From Streptomyces griseicoloratus (GTDB taxonomy: Bacteria; Actinomycetota; Actinomycetes; Streptomycetales; Streptomycetaceae): a DNA stretch of 64,000 nt. The DNA is taken from contig NZ_JACVQF010000187.1 in NCBI RefSeq assembly GCF_014534645.1, positions 300,035 to 364,034 on the forward strand, in the 5' to 3' direction. This document shows positions 9,869 to 18,070 of this stretch, in pieces; the first letter of the stretch is position 1; each line of letters opens with the position of its first letter. The position numbers were made by a program, and so were the translations under genes. Below the pieces are notes generated by a model. That model worked only from the letters and a program-made list of their open reading frames with translations, did not search any database and had not been told where the DNA came from.

Positions 9869-11761
9869 TCAGAGCCAGGCGGGCAGGGCGCGGCGGTCGA
9901 GTTTTCCGTTGGCCGTGGTGGGCAGGGACGCGCAGCGCCGGACGGTGCGGGGCACCAGGGGGCCGGGGAGCCTGGCGGCCAGGGCACGGCGCACCACGGC
10001 CGGGTGGGACGGGTCGTCCCGGTCGTTCGAGGTGTAGAACAGCGCGAGGCGTTCGTAGCCGCCCGCCGGCGCCGGGACCGGGACGACGGCCGCGTCGCGG
10101 ACGCCGGGGACGCGGCGGGCGACGGTCTCGATCTCGTCCGGCTCGACGCGGTGGCCGGCGATCTTCACCTGCCGGTCGGTCCGGCCGCGGAAGTGCAGTG
10201 TCCCGTCGGTGTCCATGACGCCCAGGTCGCCGGTCCGGTACAGGCGCAGGGGGGTGCCGTCGAGGAGGTGGGTGGTGAAGGACGCGGCGGTGGCCTCGGC
10301 GTCGTCCAGGTAGCCGAGGGCCAGGCCGTCGCCGGCCAGGCAGATCTCGCCCGGCTCGCCGGGTGCGGCCGGGCGGTCGCCGTCGAGGATGTGCACGGTC
10401 GTGCCCGGTACCGGCACGCCGACGGGGACGCCGTCGGGGCGGGCGCAGTCGGCGGCGGTGACCCGGTGGGTGGTGGCGAACACGCAGCTCTCCACCGGTC
10501 CGTAGCCGTTGATCAGTACGGTGCCGGGGTGGCGGGCCAGGAAGCGGCCGGCGTGTGCGGGCGACATCCGTTCGCCGCCGGTGAGGACCTGCCGGATCCC
10601 GGCGAAGCAGGGGCGGTCGGGGGTGTCCTCGTCCACGAAGAGGTTGAACAGGGCCGAGGTCAGCCACACGGTGTCCACGCCGGCCCTGGCGACGAGGTCG
10701 GTGAGGGTGTCCGGGAGGAGGTGGTCGCCGGGGGCGATGGCGCAGGTGCCGCCGCTGGTCAGCGGGCCCCACAGCTCCAGGCTGAAGGCGTCCCAGGGGG
10801 CCGGGGCCGCCTGCAGGACCACCCGTCCGGGGCCGAAGTCGGCGAACGTGGCGCCGTCGGGGGGAAAGAGGCGGGTGGTCGCACGGTGGGGTGACAGGAC
10901 GCCCTTGGGGACGCCGGTGGTGCCGGAGGTGAAGAAGACGGTGGCGGCATCGTCCGGGGCGGCGGTCACGCCGGGCGGGGCGATGCGCCGGGCCGCTGCC
11001 TGCCGCAGGGTCTCGGCGGGTGGGGCCCAGGCGTGCGGTATGTCTTGCTCGGCCACCGTCAGGGGGGCGTGCAGGCGGGAGACGACGTCGTGGATCCGCG
11101 GGGCGGGCCAGCGCGGGTCCAGGGCGGCGTAGGAGGCGCCGCACTTGAGGACGGCCAGCAGTACGGCGACGAGCCGGGGTGAGCGGGGCAGCAGGACCGG
11201 TACGACGGCGCCGGGGTGCACTCCGGCCCCGGCCAGCTCCCCGGCGTAGGTGTCCGATGCGGCGTCGAGGGTGGCGTAGTCGACGCGTTCGTCGCCGTGG
11301 ATCAGTGCGAGGGCGGTGGGGCGCAGGCGTGCCTGGTGGGTGACGGCGGCGTGCAGGGAGCGCCGGGCGGCGGGGTGAGGTGCGGTGGGTGTGTGCCGGG
11401 CGGCGGGTGCGGGGGTGCTGTCCGGGCCGCGAGGGGGTCCGGCGGTGGACGTGGGCCCGGCGGTGGGGGTGAGCCCGGCGGTGAAGGCGGTGAGGGTGTC
11501 AGCCTCGAACAGGTCCTCGGGCGAGGCGTGCAGGTGCAGGTCCTTGGCGAGCCGGGCGCAGATCCGCATGGCCTGCAGGGAGGTTCCGCCGAGGTCGTAG
11601 AAGCTTTCGGTGCCGTCGGCCCCGGGCACGCGGAGCACCTCGGCGACGATCTCCAGCGCGGCCTGTGCGGTCCTGCGGGCCGAGGGGGGCGGCGGCACGG
11701 GCGCGGGGTGCTGTGGGGGCGGGCCGCTGCTGGGCGGAGGGGCCGGGTGCGGTGAGGGCAT
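9869..11761 (-). CDS. NRPS protein with inverted T-A order
   Basis: 630 aa. After a Pro-rich 28-residue start comes a carrier domain (GGTSLQAM, Ser near 61), a Pro/Thr linker, then an adenylation domain about 140-625 (FTSGTTGVPKG, YRTGDLG, final NGKLDRRALP). No condensation domain. The pocket reads about D-A-L-W-L-G-G-V-F, which resembles valine-type codes. The carrier comes before the A domain, the reverse of the usual module. It may therefore accept a chain from a preceding C domain, or the A domain may load other carriers in trans. Carrier domains without an A domain exist at 30693-30959 and inside 24307-30696. Start ATG 11761 follows a 124-nt gap containing a hairpin. Confidence 0.9.
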   Translation of the reverse strand: MPSPHPAPPPSSGPPPQHPAPVPPPPSARRTAQAALEIVAEVLRVPGADGTESFYDLGGTSLQAMRICARLAKDLHLHASPEDLFEADTLTAFTAGLTPTAGPTSTAGPPRGPDSTPAPAARHTPTAPHPAARRSLHAAVTHQARLRPTALALIHGDERVDYATLDAASDTYAGELAGAGVHPGAVVPVLLPRSPRLVAVLLAVLKCGASYAALDPRWPAPRIHDVVSRLHAPLTVAEQDIPHAWAPPAETLRQAAARRIAPPGVTAAPDDAATVFFTSGTTGVPKGVLSPHRATTRLFPPDGATFADFGPGRVVLQAAPAPWDAFSLELWGPLTSGGTCAIAPGDHLLPDTLTDLVARAGVDTVWLTSALFNLFVDEDTPDRPCFAGIRQVLTGGERMSPAHAGRFLARHPGTVLINGYGPVESCVFATTHRVTAADCARPDGVPVGVPVPGTTVHILDGDRPAAPGEPGEICLAGDGLALGYLDDAEATAASFTTHLLDGTPLRLYRTGDLGVMDTDGTLHFRGRTDRQVKIAGHRVEPDEIETVARRVPGVRDAAVVPVPAPAGGYERLALFYTSNDRDDPSHPAVVRRALAARLPGPLVPRTVRRCASLPTTANGKLDRRALPAWL

Positions 11762-11834
11762 GGCGGGGCTCGGTTCCTCGGGTGGACGGGCCGGTCGGCC
11801 GTGGGGACGGGTCGGTGGTGCGCATGGGCGGTCC

Positions 11835-11871
11835 GGCGGGCGGCCGCCGGCCTGCGAGCCGGCCGCCCGCC
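11835..11871 (-). terminator. Hairpin between TOPRIM and T-A genes
   Basis: Perfect 12-bp GC arms (11835-11846 and 11860-11871) with a 13-nt loop, in the 124-nt gap after the TOPRIM stop. There is no U-run, as is common in Streptomyces. It could terminate or attenuate transcription before the last two NRPS genes. Confidence 0.5.
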
Positions 11872-11885
11872 GTCGGGCAGCGGGG

Positions 11886-12491
11886 TCAGACGAAGTCGAG
11901 CAGGTCCGCCAGGGGCGCGGGGACGCGTTCGTGCGGGAGCGCGTCGACCAGCACCCGGCCGTAGTGGATCTTGCGTCCTTTCTTGGTGCCGAGGAAGCGC
12001 CGCAGCTGCTGCTGCGGGCTGCGGCCGCGCTGCGCGGGCTGGGACAGGAAGATCTGCAGGGGGCGCAGGTCGCCCTGCTGCCGGATGAGTTCGGTCACCC
12101 GTTCCACGCCCAGGGCGCGGATGAGTTCATCCTCCAGGTCCGCGTCGCACACGAAGAAGTGCGGCGGCAGCCCGGCCCGCGCCCAGGCGCGGGCGTAGTA
12201 GCCGCGTTCCCGTTCGTCGCACAGGCCCGTCAGCTGCAGGTCCAGGCCGTCCGGCCCGAGGCGGTCGACGAAGCGGGTCACGTTCATCGCGCCGCCCATC
12301 GGCAGGACGCAGACCGCCTCCGCCGCCAGGTCGCGGCCGTAGCCCTCCGCCAGTGCCTCGACGGCGGCGACGTCGCTCGGGCCTTCGAGCAGGACGGCTC
12401 CCTGGACGGGCAGCAGCGTGGCCAGTTCGTGCGCCAGGTCGCCGGAGCCGCCCGCCGCCCAGTCCATGACCGCGTCCCGGAAGGACCTCAT
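11886..12491 (-). CDS. Stand-alone TOPRIM-domain protein (OLD/DUF-type)
   Basis: 201 aa from the ATG at 12491, one nt after the A-T gene stop, so cotranslated with NRPS genes. Seen: LLEGPSD near residue 38 (the acidic TOPRIM start EGxxD), then LTGLCDERE and FVCDADLEDELIRALG. The C-terminus is basic (RRFLGTKKGRKIHYG). This matches the TOPRIM nucleotidyl-transferase/hydrolase domain of OLD-family nucleases, without an ABC ATPase part. Such short TOPRIM proteins occur widely in actinobacteria. A DNA/RNA-acting enzyme inside a peptide operon is unusual. It might be a passenger, or have a regulatory or protective role. No function in peptide assembly can be assigned. Confidence 0.78.
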   Translation of the reverse strand: MRSFRDAVMDWAAGGSGDLAHELATLLPVQGAVLLEGPSDVAAVEALAEGYGRDLAAEAVCVLPMGGAMNVTRFVDRLGPDGLDLQLTGLCDERERGYYARAWARAGLPPHFFVCDADLEDELIRALGVERVTELIRQQGDLRPLQIFLSQPAQRGRSPQQQLRRFLGTKKGRKIHYGRVLVDALPHERVPAPLADLLDFV

Positions 12492-12492
12492 G

Positions 12493-14352
12493 TCAGCCAA
12501 GAGGCCCGCCCGCCTGCGCGGGCACCGGCCGCCGGGCCGCTGCCGGGGACGGCTGGGTGTCCGCTTCGCCGAAGGAGGGCAGGCCGGGGGCGTGACGCTC
12601 GACCAGTTCGGCCAGTCCGGCGACGGTGGCGGCCTCGAAGAACTCGGCCGCCGGCAGGTCCACGTGGAGCACGGTCCGGATGCGGGCGAGGAGGTCCATG
12701 GCCATCAGCGAGTTGCCGCCGATCTCGAAGAACTCGTCGTCGATGCCGATCTCCTGGAGGGCGAGCGCGTCGGCCAGCAGGTCCGCCAGCAGTTCCTCGA
12801 GGGGGGTGCGCGGGGCGGCGTAGGGCGTGTCCGCGGTCCGCGGCAGGTGCGTGGGGGCCGGCAGGGCCCGCCGGTCCGTCTTGGAGCCCAGCGTCAGCGG
12901 GAAGGCGTCCATGACGATGATGACGGACGGGTGCATGTACCGGGGCAGCCGGTGGTGCAGGGCCAGGCGCAGCCTCGGTACGAGGCCTTCAGCGGGGCCG
13001 TTGGGGACGACGTACGCCACCAGGACCTTGCGTCCGGGCATGACGTCGTCGCGGGCCAGTACGACGGCCTCCTTCAGGTCCGGCAGGCCGGACAGGGCGG
13101 CCGCGATCTCGCCGGGCTCGATCCGGTAGCCGTCGACCTTGACCTGGTCGTCGATGCGGCCGCGGAACTCCAGGGCGCCGTCGGCGCCGAGCCGGACCAC
13201 GTCGCCGATGCTGTACATCCGCTCGCCGGGGACGAACGGGTCGGGCACGAACCGCTCGGCGGTGAGCGCCGGGCGTCCCACGTAGCCGCGGGCCACACCG
13301 CTGCCGCTGGTGTACAGCAGGCCCCACTCGCCGTCGGGGACGGGCTGCAGGTTCTCGTCCAGGACGTACAGGCGGGTGTCGGTGACCGCGCGGCCGATCG
13401 GGACGCTGTCGCCGATCTCGTCGGTGATGACGTGGCAGGAGGTGAAGCAGGTGTCCTCGGTGGGGCCGTAGCCGTTGACGATCAGCAGGTCCGGGTAGGC
13501 CCGGCGCAGGGTGTTCATGTGCAGCGGGGACAGCGGTTCGCCGCCGCCGAGCATCTGGCGCAGGCCGGCCATGCTGTCGAGGTGGTCGTCGACCAGGCGG
13601 TGGAACAGGCCGGTGGTCAGCCACAGCGTGGTGATGCGTTCCTTCTCCAGGAACGCGGCCAGTTCGTGCATCGCCACCGTGCCCGGCGGATAGACGACCA
13701 GCTTGGCTCCGTTGAGCAGCGATCCCCAGATCTCGAAGGCGGAAGGGTCGAAGCGCAGCGAGCAGAACTGCAGGAAGGTCTCGTCCGCGGTCAGTGAGGC
13801 GTAGTCGCCGTCCTGGACCAGGCGGACCACGCCGCGGTGGCGGACGGCGACGCCCTTGGGCATGCCGGTGGAGCCGGAGGTGTAGCAGATGTAGGCCAGA
13901 TTGTCGGGGCCGGTGCCGGGCTCGACGGGCCCCTGGGCGGGGGCCGTCTGCCACGGGTGGTCGAGGTTGACCACGGTGCCGTCGATCTCGGGCACCCGGT
14001 CGGCCAGCCGGTCGTGGGTCAGCAGGACGCGGGCCTGGGCCTGCTCCAGCATGTACCGGAACCGGTCGGGGGGTTCGTTCTGGTGCACGGGCAGGTACGC
14101 GCCGCCCGCCTTCAGGATGCCGACGAGCGCGATGATCATCTCGAAGGAGCGCTCGACGAACAGGCCGACCACGCTCTCGGTTCCGACGCCGAGCGCGCGC
14201 AGGTGCCGGGCGAGTTCATCGGCCCGCCGGTCGAGTTCCGCATAGCTCATGTCGACGCCGTCGAAGCGCAGCGCGGTCGCCTCGGGGCGGCGACGCACCT
14301 GCTCGTCGAACAGGTCGGTGATGGTCGCGTTCCGCCAGTCGTCAGTCGTCAT
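12493..14352 (-). CDS. Discrete NRPS A-T didomain
   Basis: 619 aa. Adenylation domain 1-505 (YTSGSTGMPKG near 160, GYGPTED, A10-like LGSKTDRRALP) and carrier domain about 515-590 (EIGGNSLMAM, Ser near 548), then a 30-residue Pro/Ala tail. No C domain. The pocket reads about D-P-F-W-L-G-G-C-F: close to Val/Ile codes, but with Pro at position 236. Its ATG overlaps the TGA of the 36-aa peptide gene (TGATG), so it is translated by re-initiation. A free A-T protein beside an N-monooxygenase and a sulfotransferase suggests that one amino acid is modified while bound to this carrier. That is inference. Confidence 0.92.
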   Translation of the reverse strand: MTTDDWRNATITDLFDEQVRRRPEATALRFDGVDMSYAELDRRADELARHLRALGVGTESVVGLFVERSFEMIIALVGILKAGGAYLPVHQNEPPDRFRYMLEQAQARVLLTHDRLADRVPEIDGTVVNLDHPWQTAPAQGPVEPGTGPDNLAYICYTSGSTGMPKGVAVRHRGVVRLVQDGDYASLTADETFLQFCSLRFDPSAFEIWGSLLNGAKLVVYPPGTVAMHELAAFLEKERITTLWLTTGLFHRLVDDHLDSMAGLRQMLGGGEPLSPLHMNTLRRAYPDLLIVNGYGPTEDTCFTSCHVITDEIGDSVPIGRAVTDTRLYVLDENLQPVPDGEWGLLYTSGSGVARGYVGRPALTAERFVPDPFVPGERMYSIGDVVRLGADGALEFRGRIDDQVKVDGYRIEPGEIAAALSGLPDLKEAVVLARDDVMPGRKVLVAYVVPNGPAEGLVPRLRLALHHRLPRYMHPSVIIVMDAFPLTLGSKTDRRALPAPTHLPRTADTPYAAPRTPLEELLADLLADALALQEIGIDDEFFEIGGNSLMAMDLLARIRTVLHVDLPAAEFFEAATVAGLAELVERHAPGLPSFGEADTQPSPAAARRPVPAQAGGPLG

Positions 14353-14462
14353 CAGATGCCTGCCTTGTCAAACGCCGCTTCGGACTCCCGCTCGGGAAAG
14401 CCGGCGGGATCGGGGAGCCCGGTTACCGTGCCGTGCGCGTCGCCGCGCCGTGCCGGGGTCAT
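14352..14462 (-). CDS. 36-aa unknown peptide, coupled to A-T gene
   Basis: Small gene with a textbook AAGGAG site 8 nt before its ATG (14462). Its TGA shares one base with the ATG of the A-T gene. The product is polar and slightly acidic (3 Arg, 1 Lys, 3 Asp, 3 Glu), with LPDPAGFP in the middle and AAFDKAGI at the end. No Cys, no signal peptide, no membrane segment. I do not recognise it. It may be a mere leader that sets translation of the A-T gene, a small protein partner, or a substrate peptide. The strong ribosome site, together with 44 nt of clear spacing from the N-monooxygenase stop, argues that it is translated. Confidence 0.6.
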   Translation of the reverse strand: MTPARRGDAHGTVTGLPDPAGFPERESEAAFDKAGI

Positions 14463-14470
14463 CGGGCTCG

Positions 14471-14476
14471 CTCCTT
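14471..14476 (-). promoter_or_regulatory. Strong RBS of the 36-aa peptide
   Basis: AAGGAG read on the minus strand, 8 nt before ATG 14462. It is the only good ribosome site between the N-monooxygenase and the A-T gene, which has none of its own and relies on the TGATG overlap. Confidence 0.7.
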
Positions 14477-14505
14477 GCGTGCCGGGACCGGCCGGCCCGC
14501 GGTGG

Positions 14506-15816
14506 TCACACGACCCCCTGCTTGCGCAGGCCGTCCAGGATCGTCGCGGCACGCAGCGACAGCAGGCTGAACGATCCCGCGTCGCCGATGCCGTGGCTGG
14601 ACTCGCACAGCCCGTTGAGGAACAGCGGGGGTGTGCCGTCGGTGCGGGGCCGCAGCCGGTAGTCGGGTTCGACGACCAGGTAGCCGTCGTCGTCGAACTG
14701 GAACCGGTCGATCACTTGGGACAGCAGCGCCGGGTACGCCTCCTGGCCCTGGTGCGGCCCGAGGTCGCGGAACCCGGTCGCGAGGATCACCAGGTCCGCG
14801 TGGTCCGTGGAGACGTCCTTGGTGTGGACCTCCTCCACCTTGAGGCGTACGCCCGTGCCGTCCGCGTCCGCGGTCCGCACCTCGCTGTTGCCGCGGACGA
14901 ATACCCGCTGGTCGCCGTCCAGGCGCTGTTCGTATATCAGCGCGTACAGGTGGTGCAGGACGTCGGCGTCGGTCGACGAGTAGTTGGTGGGGCGCATGTA
15001 CGCGTCGAGTTCGTTCTTGCTCGCCCGGCTCGCCCGGTAGTAGTAGTCCGTGAACGCGGGGAAGAAGCCCTCTTCGCTGAACGGGCTGGTGTCCTTGAGC
15101 CGCAGCCCGAACTTCCGGACGTAGTTGACGATGCGTGCCTGCGGGAAGCGGTGCGCGAGGTCGAGGACGATCTCGACGGCGCTCTGGCTGCCGCCGATGA
15201 CGGCGATCGACCGCGGGGGCTCGTCCAGGTCCCGCACGGTGTGCAGGTACCGGGTCAGGTGGCACACCCGGGGGGAGTCGAGGCCGGCGAACGGCTGGGG
15301 CACGAACGGGGTGCGCCCGGTGCCCACCACCAGGGAGCGGGCCCGCCGCCGTGAGCCGTCGGCGCAGGTCACCACGTACTCGGGAGTGCCGTCGGTCTCG
15401 GCCACGGCGATCTCCGTCGCCCGGGCGCCGAAGGCGACCTGCGGGTGGAACTGGCGGGTGGCCCAGTGGATGTACTGCGCGTACTCCTTGCGCAGCGGGA
15501 ACTCCAGGGGCAGGTTCAGGTGCTCGATGAGCCTGCCTTCTTCGAAGAGGTAGTTGAGGAAGCTGTAGCGGCTGCGCGGATTGCGCAGGGTGACGAGGTC
15601 ACGGTTGGGGTGGTTCTGCATGTTGGAGCCGTCCAGCAGCAGTCCGCCCTGCCACACCGGGTCGGGTGCGGCCTCCAGGAAGAAGGCGTCCGCCTCCGGC
15701 AGGTCCTCCTGCAGCGCGATGGCGAGCGACAGGTTCGCGGGTCCGAACCCGACGCCGAGCACATCGACGGGTTCGCCGGCCGGCGCGGTCGCCCGGACGT
15801 CGGGTCGGTCGGTCAT
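14506..15816 (-). CDS. FAD/NADPH amine N-monooxygenase (SidA/PvdA/KtzI family) 1
   Basis: 436 aa. FAD site GVGFGPANL near residue 20, NADPH site IGGSQSAVE near 210, and the family C-terminal ATGF motif near 355. These enzymes hydroxylate the side-chain amine of ornithine, lysine or other diamines. It differs clearly from the second N-monooxygenase at 51748-53025 (NHPNRDLVTLRNPRSRY versus the other's LKDLATMRNPASRY), so the two probably act on different amines. ATG 15816 follows GAGGTG and lies 18 nt after the sulfotransferase stop. Candidates for the substrate in this cluster are Dap, Dab, ornithine or lysine. The adjacent sulfotransferase raises the possibility that its N-OH product is sulfated. 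Confidence 0.9.
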   Translation of the reverse strand: MTDRPDVRATAPAGEPVDVLGVGFGPANLSLAIALQEDLPEADAFFLEAAPDPVWQGGLLLDGSNMQNHPNRDLVTLRNPRSRYSFLNYLFEEGRLIEHLNLPLEFPLRKEYAQYIHWATRQFHPQVAFGARATEIAVAETDGTPEYVVTCADGSRRRARSLVVGTGRTPFVPQPFAGLDSPRVCHLTRYLHTVRDLDEPPRSIAVIGGSQSAVEIVLDLAHRFPQARIVNYVRKFGLRLKDTSPFSEEGFFPAFTDYYYRASRASKNELDAYMRPTNYSSTDADVLHHLYALIYEQRLDGDQRVFVRGNSEVRTADADGTGVRLKVEEVHTKDVSTDHADLVILATGFRDLGPHQGQEAYPALLSQVIDRFQFDDDGYLVVEPDYRLRPRTDGTPPLFLNGLCESSHGIGDAGSFSLLSLRAATILDGLRKQGVV

Positions 15817-15834
15817 GCGGCACCTCGGCGTACG

Positions 15835-16764
15835 TCATCCCGTGTGAGCATTGTTCTCCCGTTCCGTGTGTCGGCCGGCGATCAGTGCCGGGTCCGCCCG
15901 CATCTCCTCGTACCAGTGCCGCCACTTCGCCACGTCGTCTTCGAGGCCGGCGGCGGCGATCGCCGCTTCCTCCCGTTCCCAGTCGACCGCGCCCCTCGGC
16001 TGGATGCCGCTGCTGCCCAGGACCTTGCGGTAGAAGGGGTCGTCCGCCTTGCGGACGTCGCTCATCAGCGCGCCCACCTCGGGCGAGACCAGTTTCAGGC
16101 CCGGACGCGGGGTCCAGTTCTCCAGCCCGCCGGCCTGCGGCAGCCCGACCGCCGTGATCAGGGCGGCCGTGACACCGGCCGGATCGGCCCGCATGTCGTC
16201 GGAGTCGACCAGCACGTACGGGATGTCCCGCGCCCGGCACAGCTCCACCTGCTCGCGCAGCGACTGCCAGCCGCTCTCGAACGGCGGGAAGGTGTGCGCC
16301 CCGTTGAGCTCGCGCACGATGCGCAGCCGGGAGGTGGTCGACAGCCTCGGGTCGCAGATCACGAAGACCGGCGGGGCCGTGGCGAGCCCGACGAGCTGGG
16401 TGAACTGGGCCTCGCTGAGCTGGAAGCTCATCTCCTTCATCAGCAGGCCGCTGCCCCGCTCCACGTCGGCCAGCGCGATCCGCTCGCCCGACGCGACCAC
16501 CATGGGGTTGCGCAGGACGCCGGCGACCGACTCCGGTCCCTGGTCACCCCAGTAGCAGGCCTCGAACGGCTCGTGGCAGTGGTGCGTGACGCGAGGGTGC
16601 TGCCACAGCAGCCGGGCCACGGCGGTCGACCCGGTGCGCGGGGGCGATATCAGCGCCAGCCGCGTGTCGTAGGCGCGGGTCACCGCGTTTTCCCATTCCA
16701 CTGTCTCCTCCTGCTGACTCGGCTTGGCCACGGCCGGGGCCGTGGGTTTCGTCGGAGGTGTCAC
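15835..16764 (-). CDS. PAPS-dependent sulfotransferase-like protein
   Basis: 309 aa. The 5'-phosphosulfate loop is SPPRTGSTAVARLL (near 39-52). A 3'-phosphate-binding segment ICDPRLSTTSR follows near 138. The rest fits a single-domain sulfotransferase fold with a conserved HCHEPFE after the loop. Reaction: transfer of sulfonate from PAPS to a hydroxyl, amine or N-OH. It starts with GTG 16764, 7 nt after the PLP-enzyme stop, with GAGAG as a modest ribosome site. Sulfate-activating CysDN at the right end of the window could supply APS. Whether the product is a final sulfate ester or an activated leaving group cannot be read from sequence. Confidence 0.85.
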   Translation of the reverse strand: MTPPTKPTAPAVAKPSQQEETVEWENAVTRAYDTRLALISPPRTGSTAVARLLWQHPRVTHHCHEPFEACYWGDQGPESVAGVLRNPMVVASGERIALADVERGSGLLMKEMSFQLSEAQFTQLVGLATAPPVFVICDPRLSTTSRLRIVRELNGAHTFPPFESGWQSLREQVELCRARDIPYVLVDSDDMRADPAGVTAALITAVGLPQAGGLENWTPRPGLKLVSPEVGALMSDVRKADDPFYRKVLGSSGIQPRGAVDWEREEAAIAAAGLEDDVAKWRHWYEEMRADPALIAGRHTERENNAHTG

Positions 16765-16771
16765 GGGGCTC

Positions 16772-18070
16772 TCACCGGGTCCGCAGCGCCTGGTCGAGAT
16801 CGGCGATGATGTCGTCCACGTGCTCGATCCCGACGCTCAGCCTGATCATGTCCGGCGGTACCGGGGCCCGGCCGGGATCGGCGTCCGCGGCCTGCTTGTG
16901 CGTGGTGGCGCCGGGGATCGTCGCCGTGCTCCTGACCTGGCCGAGGTTGTTCGCCCGCCAGATGAGCCCGAGGCGGTCCATGGCCTCGTGCGCGGCGCGG
17001 ACACCGCCGGCCGGGCGGAAGCAGAGGAGGAAACCGAACCGGTTCTCCGCCTGGCCCCCGTCCAGTTCGCTGTCGACCAGCCACATGTCCCGCCGGGCGA
17101 TGTGGTGGGAGCGGTGGCTCTCCAGTCCCGGGTAGAAGACCTCGGTGACACCGGCGTGCTCATCGAGGTACCGGGCCACCTGGTGCGCGCTGCGGGACAT
17201 GGCGTCCACCCGGCCGCGCACCTCCCGGACGTCCGCGAGGATCGTCCAGGCGTTGAACGGGCTGATGACCGCGCCCATGTCCCGCAGGGGGCCGCGGCGC
17301 AGATAGCCGGCGTAGTCGGCCGACAGTTCCGCGGGCCGGCCGCGCAGCCCCAGGTCGTGCCGGGCGATCACCGCCCCGCCCATGCTCCGGCCGCTGGCGC
17401 CGGCCGTCTTGGTGAGCGAGTGCACGACCACGTCCGCGCCGAGGGCCAGCGGGCGCAGCAGTGCGGGCGTGGCGAGCGTCGCGTCGACGATGAGCGGGAT
17501 GCGTGCCTGGCGGGCCAGCGCCGACAGCGCCGGGATGTCCACGAGCTGCACCGTCGGGTTCGAGGGGGTCTCCGCGTACAGGAACCGGGTCTCGTCGTCG
17601 ATGCGGCGGGCCCAGTCGTCCACCGACAGCGGGTCGGCGACCCAGCGTACGTCGACGCCGCGTTCCTGCCCGTAGCGCTTGTCGAAGACCATGGTGGTGG
17701 AGCCGTAACACTGCGGTGAGGCCACGATGTTGGGCCTGGGTCCGGCGTCCGTGGACAGCAGCGGCATCGTGGCCAGGGTGATCGCGCCCATGCCGGTGGC
17801 GGTGAGGGCGGCGCTCACCTCGGCGTCCGTCCCGTAGCCCTCCAGTGCGGCGACGGTCTGTTCCAGGAGGCGGACGGTCGGGTTGCCCCGCCGGGCGTAC
17901 ACCCAGCCGTCGCCGTCCTCGGCGGTGGCCGCGAGCATGGCGTCCATCGACGGGAAGCTCTGCGCGGTCGTCAGGTGGGCGGGCTCGCTCAGCGCACCGA
18001 GGTGCCCGGCGGCCTCCGCGTGGTCGTAGGCCCCGCTGATGGCGAGGGTGGTGAACCGGGCGCCCTTCAT
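16772..18070 (-). CDS. Cys/Met-metabolism PLP enzyme (cystathionine gamma-synthase/lyase fold)
   Basis: 432 aa. N-terminal VYARRGNPTVRLLEQ, central YAETPSNPTVQLVDI, and the PLP lysine in VHSLTKTAGASG near residue 219. All are diagnostic of the trans-sulfuration PLP family. Members do gamma-elimination or gamma-replacement on homoserine esters and methionine, or beta/gamma C-S cleavage. In biosynthetic clusters they are also used to attach N or C nucleophiles at a gamma carbon. ATG 18070 overlaps the DUF885 stop (ATGA). Sitting between a peptidase and the sulfotransferase/N-monooxygenase pair, it may help build an unusual amino acid. The substrate is unknown. Confidence 0.88.
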   Translation of the reverse strand: MKGARFTTLAISGAYDHAEAAGHLGALSEPAHLTTAQSFPSMDAMLAATAEDGDGWVYARRGNPTVRLLEQTVAALEGYGTDAEVSAALTATGMGAITLATMPLLSTDAGPRPNIVASPQCYGSTTMVFDKRYGQERGVDVRWVADPLSVDDWARRIDDETRFLYAETPSNPTVQLVDIPALSALARQARIPLIVDATLATPALLRPLALGADVVVHSLTKTAGASGRSMGGAVIARHDLGLRGRPAELSADYAGYLRRGPLRDMGAVISPFNAWTILADVREVRGRVDAMSRSAHQVARYLDEHAGVTEVFYPGLESHRSHHIARRDMWLVDSELDGGQAENRFGFLLCFRPAGGVRAAHEAMDRLGLIWRANNLGQVRSTATIPGATTHKQAADADPGRAPVPPDMIRLSVGIEHVDDIIADLDQALRTR

